From Porcincola sp945869225 (lineage in GTDB: Bacteria; Bacillota; Clostridia; Lachnospirales; Lachnospiraceae): DNA of 64,000 nt. Shown one piece after another: positions 58,545 to 64,000 of the stretch. The position numbers were made by a program, and so were the translations under genes. Position 1 is the stretch's first letter. Each line of letters opens with the position of its first letter. Under the pieces are notes generated by a model. It was not told the origin of the DNA, did not search any database, and saw only the letters and a list, made by a program, of their open reading frames with translations. Location of the stretch: assembly GCF_052118625.1 (NCBI RefSeq), contig NZ_JBQKGW010000003.1, forward strand, positions 152,160 through 216,159, given 5' to 3'.

Positions 58545-60182
58545 GTGGGTTATCAGGCGCTTTACAGGAAATACCGCCCTCAGACATTTGAGGATGTAAA
58601 AGGGCAGGACGTGATCATCAGAACACTCCGCAATCAGATCCGGACAGGACGGATCGGCCATGCCTATCTGTTCTGCGGCAGCCGCGGGACCGGTAAGACG
58701 ACTGTGGCAAAAATCTTTGCAAAGGCGATTAACTGCGAGAATCTGCAGGATGGCGATCCCTGCCTGACATGCAGAAGCTGCAGGGCGATTGCAGACGGGG
58801 CTTCCATGAATGTCATCGAGATGGATGCCGCGTCCAGAAACAGCGTCGACGACTTCAGACAGATTATCGATGAGATTGCCTATCCGCCTGCTGACGGCCG
58901 GTATAAGGTTTACATCATCGATGAGGTGCACATGCTGTCAGGGGCGGCCTTCAATGCGTTTTTGAAGACACTCGAGGAACCGCCGGCATATGCGGTGTTC
59001 ATTCTGGCCACCACGGACCCGCAGAAGCTGCCGGATACCATCCTGTCGCGCTGCCAGCGGTATGACTTTCACCGGATTCCGTCAGATGTGATCGAAAAGA
59101 GGCTGCAGGAGGTCCTTGCGAAGGAACAGATTGAGGCAGAGGAGAAGGCTGTCCGGTACATTGCCAGGAAGGCAGAAGGCGGGATGCGTGATGCCCTGAG
59201 TATCATGGATCAGTGCGTCTCCTTTTACAGTGGCGGGAGACTGACCTATGAGCAGGTGCTTGATGTCCTTGGAACGGCGCCGCGGACGCAGTACGCGGTC
59301 ATGCTGAGTCAGACGCTGCAGTTCGACTGCTCCGGCCTTCTTTCGACATTTGACAGCCTGCTGATGGGCGGACGGGATACGCGGCAGATCATCGGAGATT
59401 TTACCTGGTATCTGAGAGATCTGCTGCTGTTCAAGGCGTCCGGCGGCACGGCGGAATCGCTGAATCTGACAGATGAGGATGCGGAAGAGCTCCTCAAGGC
59501 AGGAAAAAATGTGTCAGAGGACAGGCTGATGTACCTGATTTCGGTGCTTTCAGAAGTTGCAGGTGACCTTCGGACCGCCTCGAATCCCCGGATCACGGCG
59601 GAAGTCGGGCTGATCAGACTGTGCCGGCCGGAAACTTCCGGGGCCGATCCCCTTGCTGCGGCAGCCCGCCTTGATGAGATGTCGCAGCAGACTGCCACAC
59701 TGTCAGAGCGCCTGAAGCATGTGGAGGAGGCCCTCCGGGATGGCAGGGTGATCGCTGCTGCCGGAGCCGGACAGGATGGAGAGAAGGCTTCGGAGGAAGC
59801 GGGAGACGCAGGCCGCCGGAAGACACCAAAGCTGGTGGCGCCGGAACTGTTTTCACGGATTCAGGGGCAGTGGAAGAACACCCTTCAGGCAATGAAGGAT
59901 CCTGGAACAGGAAGCATTATGGCGAATCTTGCAGAGCCGTGGTACAATTCCAGTGATCAGGAGACCTTGTATGTCGCCTTTGATGACGACTGGGTGAAAG
60001 CATATCGGGATAACCAGAAGGTAAAAGAGGAGTTTCAGGATATCCTGGAGGCCAAGTACGGTGTGCGCCCGGAGGTTCGGTTTGTCTCAAAGTGCGAGAT
60101 GCAGCAGCGGACGGATTCTGTGCGGGTTCAGGACGCGGCAAGGATTGAGGGAATTGATTTTCCAATTGAGGAAGAGGACTAA
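58545..60182 (+). CDS. dnaX: DNA polymerase III gamma/tau subunit
   Basis: GTG at 58545 is seven bases after AGGAGG. The 545-residue protein has the clamp-loader ATPase: YRKYRPQTFEDVKGQ, Walker A GSRGTGKTT (K51), the zinc module with four cysteines (CENLQDGDPCLTCRSC), Walker B DEVHMLS and sensor-1 LATTDPQKLPDTILSRCQ. The C-terminal 150 residues are the polymerase- and helicase-binding tau part. It loads the sliding clamp during replication. It heads dnaX-ybaB-recR, a widely conserved order. Confidence 0.96.
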   Translation: MGYQALYRKYRPQTFEDVKGQDVIIRTLRNQIRTGRIGHAYLFCGSRGTGKTTVAKIFAKAINCENLQDGDPCLTCRSCRAIADGASMNVIEMDAASRNSVDDFRQIIDEIAYPPADGRYKVYIIDEVHMLSGAAFNAFLKTLEEPPAYAVFILATTDPQKLPDTILSRCQRYDFHRIPSDVIEKRLQEVLAKEQIEAEEKAVRYIARKAEGGMRDALSIMDQCVSFYSGGRLTYEQVLDVLGTAPRTQYAVMLSQTLQFDCSGLLSTFDSLLMGGRDTRQIIGDFTWYLRDLLLFKASGGTAESLNLTDEDAEELLKAGKNVSEDRLMYLISVLSEVAGDLRTASNPRITAEVGLIRLCRPETSGADPLAAAARLDEMSQQTATLSERLKHVEEALRDGRVIAAAGAGQDGEKASEEAGDAGRRKTPKLVAPELFSRIQGQWKNTLQAMKDPGTGSIMANLAEPWYNSSDQETLYVAFDDDWVKAYRDNQKVKEEFQDILEAKYGVRPEVRFVSKCEMQQRTDSVRVQDAARIEGIDFPIEEED

Positions 60183-60206
60183 GAAACAGCGAAGAGGAGA
60201 AGAGAG

Positions 60207-60548
60207 ATGGCAAGAAGAGGCGGTTTCCCGGGCGGGATGGGCAATATGAACAACCTGATGAAGCAGGCGCAGAAGATGCAGAAGGCGATTCAGGAGCAGC
60301 AGGCAGCCCTTGAGGAAAAAGAGTATACGGCAAAGGCGGGCGGCGGTGCTGTCAGCATCACAGTCAGCGGGAAGAAGGAAATCACGAAGGTGACAATCGA
60401 TCCGGATGCGGTTGACCCGGAGGATGTCGAGATGCTGCAGGACATGATTCAGGCTGCCGCAAATGAAGCGCTCCGGGCGGCTGACGAAGATGCCCAGAAA
60501 GCGATGGGCGGACTGACCGGCGGACTTGGAACAGGATTCGGGCTGTAA
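60207..60548 (+). CDS. ybaB: YbaB/EbfC nucleoid-associated protein
   Basis: ATG at 60207 after GAGGAGAAG. The 113-residue protein has the Met/Gln-rich N-terminus (GGMGNMNNLMKQAQKMQKAIQE), a central AGGGAVSITVSGKKEITKVTIDP strand pair and a helical end, typical of the family. It binds DNA as a tweezer-like dimer. Location between dnaX and recR is the conserved one. Confidence 0.95.
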   Translation: MARRGGFPGGMGNMNNLMKQAQKMQKAIQEQQAALEEKEYTAKAGGGAVSITVSGKKEITKVTIDPDAVDPEDVEMLQDMIQAAANEALRAADEDAQKAMGGLTGGLGTGFGL

Positions 60549-60551
60549 AAG

Positions 60552-61148
60552 ATGGAGTATTATGGAAGTCAGATCAACAATCTGATCCAGCACCTGGCAG
60601 CGCTGCCGGGGATTGGCGGAAAGACTGCGCAGAGGCTGGCGTTTCACATCGTAAGGATGCCGAAGGACCAGGCAGACGCACTTGCAAAGTCGATTACAGA
60701 CGCGAGGGAGCATGTGCGCTACTGCAAGGTGTGCGGGACAATGACGGACTCTGAGATCTGTCCGATCTGCGCAGACGGGAAGAGAGACCACAGTACCATC
60801 ATGGTGGTGGAAAACAGCAGGGATCTCGCAGCTTATGAGAAGACCGGAAAATATAGCGGTGTCTACCATGTGCTCGGCGGAACCATTTCCCCGATGCTTG
60901 GGATCGGACCGTCTGATATCCGTCTGAAGGAGCTCATGCAGCGGCTGCAGGGGGATGTGAAGGAAGTGATCATCGCAACCGGATCCAGCCTGGAGGGTGA
61001 GACGACAGCGATGTACATCAGCAAGCTGATTAAGCCTACCGGAATCAAGGTTTCCCGCATTGCGAGCGGAGTGCCGGTCGGGGGAGATCTGGAGTATATT
61101 GACGAGGTGACGCTCCTGAGGGCGCTGGAGGGCAGGACCGAGCTTTAA
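60552..61148 (+). CDS. recR: Recombination mediator RecR
   Basis: ATG at 60552, three bases after the ybaB stop. The 198-residue protein has the helix-hairpin-helix ALPGIGGKTAQRLAFH, a zinc finger of four cysteines (CKVCGTMTDSEICPIC) and a Toprim domain (MVVENSRDLAAYEKTG, HVLGGTISP, ATGSSLEGETTAMYI). RecR acts with RecO and RecF in gap repair at stalled forks. Confidence 0.97.
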   Translation: MEYYGSQINNLIQHLAALPGIGGKTAQRLAFHIVRMPKDQADALAKSITDAREHVRYCKVCGTMTDSEICPICADGKRDHSTIMVVENSRDLAAYEKTGKYSGVYHVLGGTISPMLGIGPSDIRLKELMQRLQGDVKEVIIATGSSLEGETTAMYISKLIKPTGIKVSRIASGVPVGGDLEYIDEVTLLRALEGRTEL

Positions 61149-61206
61149 GAGGATCGGACTCAACGATCGCATCGGCGGCGGGCGGTCTTAGCGGAAGGAT
61201 GGGCTG

Positions 61207-62460
61207 ATGAAGGATCAACTGAAAAAGTTCTGGGAGATGATCTCTTTCAGAACCCTCTGGGATCAGGATGAGGAGGACGACTGGGAGGATTTCGACACCA
61301 GGGAAGACTATATTTCCGGCTCAGACGGGAGAAAACATACCAGCCCGGTGATGAACCCGGTCTATATCTGGCTCATTGTGGCGGCACTGTGCGCAGTTGC
61401 CATCGCGGGTTGGCAGGCGATGAGCAGACGGCATCTGTATACCTCTTATAAAAAGACAGCTTCCTACAAGGGAAAGGATATTTCCGGCACATTCTACGCC
61501 AGGCTTGGCAGTGATTTTGTGAAATACGGTGCAGATGGTGTAACGCTTGTCAATGCCAGCAATGAGACGCTCTGGAGCAATGCCTATACCATGCAGGCGA
61601 CGGCGTTTGACCAGTGCGGTGAATCGATCCTGATCTATGAACTGCAGGGAAACCAGGTCCTTGTAGCGGACAAAAGCGGGGTGATCGGACAATATCAAAC
61701 CGACCTGCCAATCCTGAAGGGCTCTGTTGCGTCAAACGGTGTGAGTGCATTTCTGCTGAAAAGTGATTCGGATGTTCTGATCAGACTATATTCACCGAAC
61801 GGTACGACGCTTGCGGAGGTGAAGCCGACACTGGAGCAGACAGGGCAGCCAATCGCGCTCGACCTTTCAGAAAAAGCGACCAGGCTGATGGTGTCGGCGG
61901 CGAAAGTCGGATCCGGAACCGTGGATGCAGAGGTTCTGTTCTATGATTTTTCGTCTGCGTCGGAGTCGGAAGAAAAACACGTAACCGGGAAAATCAGCTA
62001 TACAGATGAGCTTTTTGGGGAAGTGTTTTTTGCGGATGACCGGACCCCGGTTGCGGTCGCAGACGACCGGTTTATCGTTTTCTCCGGGACCAAGGATCCG
62101 AAGGAGCGGGCCAATGTAGAAATCACCGGGGAGATTTCAAGTGTTTTTCACGATGAAGATCACGTGGGCTTTGTGTGCCTGAGCGACGATGCCGCGAACC
62201 GGTATGAGCTGTCTGTGTATACGATGAAGGGAAAGCAGACAATGGACACCTTGTTTAATGAAGGGTACCAGTCTGTTGTGTTTGACTCGGGCGAGATCCT
62301 GCTCTGGTCACAGCGGCACATGATGTCCTATACACCAGGCGGGATCAAACGATTTGACAGCGACTTTGACCAGAAAATAGGATTGTTCGTAAAAATACCT
62401 GGTTTCAGAAGATACTGTATTCTGTCCAACTCTGGAATCACCAGAATCAAAGCAGAGTGA
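61207..62460 (+). CDS. DUF5711-family membrane-anchored protein
   Basis: ATG at 61207 after GGAAGGATGGG. The 417-residue protein has an acidic cytoplasmic start (DQDEEDDWEDFDTREDY), one membrane helix at about 53-70 (VYIWLIVAALCAVAIAG) and an outside domain of about 340 residues made of repeated short strands (LVNASNETLWSNAY, QVLVADKSGVIGQYQ), like a beta-propeller. This matches DUF5711 proteins that sit next to CvpA-like genes in Lachnospiraceae. Function unknown; probably a cell-envelope scaffold. Confidence 0.8.
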   Translation: MKDQLKKFWEMISFRTLWDQDEEDDWEDFDTREDYISGSDGRKHTSPVMNPVYIWLIVAALCAVAIAGWQAMSRRHLYTSYKKTASYKGKDISGTFYARLGSDFVKYGADGVTLVNASNETLWSNAYTMQATAFDQCGESILIYELQGNQVLVADKSGVIGQYQTDLPILKGSVASNGVSAFLLKSDSDVLIRLYSPNGTTLAEVKPTLEQTGQPIALDLSEKATRLMVSAAKVGSGTVDAEVLFYDFSSASESEEKHVTGKISYTDELFGEVFFADDRTPVAVADDRFIVFSGTKDPKERANVEITGEISSVFHDEDHVGFVCLSDDAANRYELSVYTMKGKQTMDTLFNEGYQSVVFDSGEILLWSQRHMMSYTPGGIKRFDSDFDQKIGLFVKIPGFRRYCILSNSGITRIKAE

Positions 62461-62485
62461 GCAGGATCATCAGAAGGGGATCTCT

Positions 62486-63637
62486 ATGAATATAATGCTG
62501 ATCATTGTAAGCCTGGTGCTGCTGCTGTGTTCTGTAAGCGGCCTGATCGCCGGATTCCTGAAGAAGGCATCCGGCCTTCTTTCATTTATCCTCGCAGGGA
62601 TGCTTGTGACGGCGCTTCTCCCGGCTGTGACAGGCTGGCTTCGAAATGACACTCCGCTTTATGGGCTGATCAGGGAACAGTGCGCAGCGGCGGCGGGTGA
62701 AATAGCGAAGAACACCATCGCGGGAACGTTTTCTTCCGCATCCGGTGAGGCGGGGAGCGGAAGTGGCTCTGACCAGATGCCGGCATTATCTTCGGCATCT
62801 CCCTCATCCGGAAATGGATCCTTCTACAATTCGGACGGTTCGGTCGACAGAGCTGCAGTGAAGTCCATGCTGGATCAGTATGGTTATGACGGCTCTGCGG
62901 TGGATCATCTGTCGGATGACCAGATCAAAGCACTGATCGCCCAGTATGCCGGTGTTTCAGCAGGCGTTCTGGGCGCTGGGGGAGCACCCCTGCTGATACT
63001 GGACCTTCCTGGAAATGCCTCGAATGTCTTACTTCGCCGGAATCTGTCCCGGCCTGAAGTGCTTCTGACGACTGCAGATAACGCAGCTGGCAGCACATCA
63101 GACAGGCAGAATCAGGGCACAGATACTGAATCGGAGAAAATGGAGGCGCTCTCTGCTCTGATGGGAAATATGACTGCGGCTGACAAACGTAAATTCATCG
63201 AATCTCTTCCGATTCCGCAGTATCTTCAGGAGCAGATGGAGACCTTCAACAACAGTGAGGGATACAAGAAACTGGGAGCGGATGACTTTGCGTCGTATAT
63301 TGTCAATTACTTCGCAAACCTGATTCTGAACGTTGCAGCGTATATCGTAACGTTGCTGATTGCCTGGGGGCTCATCAGACTGGTAATCGGCGCAGTCGGT
63401 ATTTTTTCACGGCTTCCGGTTATTCGAACAGTGAACCATGCGCTGGGGCTTGGAGCGGGCATCCTGCAGGGGCTCCTGATCGTATGGATGCTGATGATGA
63501 TTCTCTCGTTCTTTGCCGCAACGCCAGCAGGACAAAGCCTGATGGTACAGGTCTACGATAACTCGTTTCTGGAGCTTCTTTACAACACCAACCCGCTGAT
63601 GAAGGGAGCTTCCTCTGCCCTGAAGGGCATTGTGTAA
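62486..63637 (+). CDS. CvpA-family membrane protein with a large outside loop
   Basis: ATG at 62486 after GAAGGGGA. The 383-residue protein begins with two membrane helices (about 1-50) as in CvpA, then about 220 mostly hydrophilic residues, and ends with two to three helices (about 270-360, ILNVAAYIVTLLIAWGLIRL and ILQGLLIVWMLMMILSF). CvpA proteins have about 160 residues with short loops; the long Ser/Gly/Asp-rich insert is common to Lachnospiraceae versions. CvpA is needed for colicin V secretion in E. coli and otherwise for envelope homeostasis. Co-directional with the DUF5711 gene, 25 bases apart. Confidence 0.82.
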   Translation: MNIMLIIVSLVLLLCSVSGLIAGFLKKASGLLSFILAGMLVTALLPAVTGWLRNDTPLYGLIREQCAAAAGEIAKNTIAGTFSSASGEAGSGSGSDQMPALSSASPSSGNGSFYNSDGSVDRAAVKSMLDQYGYDGSAVDHLSDDQIKALIAQYAGVSAGVLGAGGAPLLILDLPGNASNVLLRRNLSRPEVLLTTADNAAGSTSDRQNQGTDTESEKMEALSALMGNMTAADKRKFIESLPIPQYLQEQMETFNNSEGYKKLGADDFASYIVNYFANLILNVAAYIVTLLIAWGLIRLVIGAVGIFSRLPVIRTVNHALGLGAGILQGLLIVWMLMMILSFFAATPAGQSLMVQVYDNSFLELLYNTNPLMKGASSALKGIV

Positions 63638-63797
63638 CAGAAGAAAGCACAATCCAGCTGCAGCTGATAGGGGCGCAGGATCACCGCACCCATGGGCATT
63701 ATGGAACAGAAAAAGCGCTATACAGCTGCAGCGGCATGACGATGATAAAAAGGTGATAAAAACGGTGAGAAAAACATAAAAAAACAAGAAAAAGGTG

Positions 63798-63826
63798 TTG
63801 ACATCCCTATTCCCCGGTGTTATTAT
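63798..63826 (+). promoter_or_regulatory. rRNA-type promoter
   Basis: Perfect TTGACA (63798-63803), 17-base spacer, TATTAT (63821-63826), preceded by an A-rich stretch resembling an UP element. The strongest promoter in the window. Confidence 0.85.
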
Positions 63827-63839
63827 AGCCGAGTCGCCG

Positions 63840-63992
63840 ATGAAAAGGCAGACTTCATTAAACAAGTAAACCTGAACGGTGATGTGAGTACCTTGATAAC
63901 TGAACAGTGAAACAACCTTGAAAGTTCTGAAAAGTTTTATTTAAGGAACTGACCTTTAAACAGTAAAAGGGATAAGAGATGTCAGTAACATC
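63840..63992 (+). ncRNA. Leader of a probable rRNA operon
   Basis: After the promoter comes a non-coding stretch with ACCTTGATAACTGAACAG and ACCTTGAAAG, wording typical of clostridial rRNA leaders and spacers, and a hairpin GATGT-cagta-ACATC at 63978-63992. No open frame of note. Confidence 0.6.
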
Positions 63993-64000
63993 TTTGATCC
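63993..64000 (+). rRNA. Probable first bases of a 16S rRNA gene, cut by the window edge
   Basis: The window ends with TTTGATCC, identical to positions about 12-19 of 16S rRNA (the start of the universal 27F site). With only eight bases visible the call rests mainly on the rrn-type promoter and leader. Confidence 0.5.

Noticed and set aside
1..64000. Insertion sequences, prophage or integrative elements
   Set aside because: No transposase, integrase, phage structural gene or attachment-like direct repeats were recognised; the lysozyme-domain protein at 20.9-22.3 kb has a signal peptide and stands alone, unlike a phage tail gene.

Overview
The window looks like a chromosomal segment of a GC-rich anaerobic member of the Clostridia (Bacillota), most likely Lachnospiraceae-like. 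The pointers are strong AGGAGG-type ribosome binding sites with frequent TTG and GTG starts, a large Bacillus/Clostridium-type SRP RNA, an Ech-type energy-converting [NiFe] hydrogenase, GHKL/LytTR signalling, TerB-N/TerB-C and DUF5711/CvpA genes, and an rRNA-operon-type promoter and leader at the right edge. The taxonomic call is inference; no marker gene could be searched.

Layout. 1-3.5 kb: end of a ROK glucokinase, a 49-residue membrane peptide, a VanW-family surface protein and a protein with an AIR-synthase/HypE-like C-terminus. 3.5-7.1 kb: an Lrp-type regulator translationally coupled to an aminotransferase, then a CstA carbon-starvation transporter. 7.1-11.4 kb: a membrane protein, a MoxR-like AAA+ ATPase with an odd Walker A, and its VWA partner. 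11.8-20.9 kb: an rRNA m5C methyltransferase with a repetitive insertion, tRNA-Pro(CGG), a small exported protein, a ribokinase-like kinase, a split chromate-type transporter pair, and divergent iron alcohol dehydrogenase and glgB. 20.9-28.5 kb: an exported lysozyme/SH3 protein, another exported protein, a LytTR regulator with its GHKL kinase, HtrA, SRP RNA, tadA and tRNA-Ser(CGA).

29.7-38.4 kb is the metabolic core: echABCDEF followed by hypC, hypD, hypE and hypA, i.e. a membrane hydrogenase that couples ferredoxin oxidation/H2 evolution to ion pumping, plus part of its maturation set (no hypB or hypF here). A nitroreductase follows, then a reverse-strand modA/ModE-like pair with a ModE-type box and a divergent TerB-domain gene. 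42-47 kb holds a MarR-controlled heterodimeric ABC exporter. 47.3-49.8 kb is a polar amino acid ABC importer. 50-52 kb has two COG0523 (CobW-type) GTPases, one with a His/Cys-rich loop and one fused to a DUF1980-like domain.

52.4-57.0 kb is a galactose-type (mgl) importer and the most unusual locus. The binding protein reads as a circular permutation of MglB: the segment that is normally N-terminal sits at the C-terminus, with nearly all sugar-contact residues retained. The permease MglC carries an extra hydrophilic, coiled-coil-like N-terminal region of about 230 residues. 57.2-64 kb: a phosphofructokinase with a substituted active-site loop, then dnaX-ybaB-recR, a DUF5711 protein, a CvpA-like protein, and an rrn-type promoter and leader reaching what is probably the first bases of a 16S rRNA gene.

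Promoters, terminators and operators were identified by eye, from consensus match, spacing and position only.
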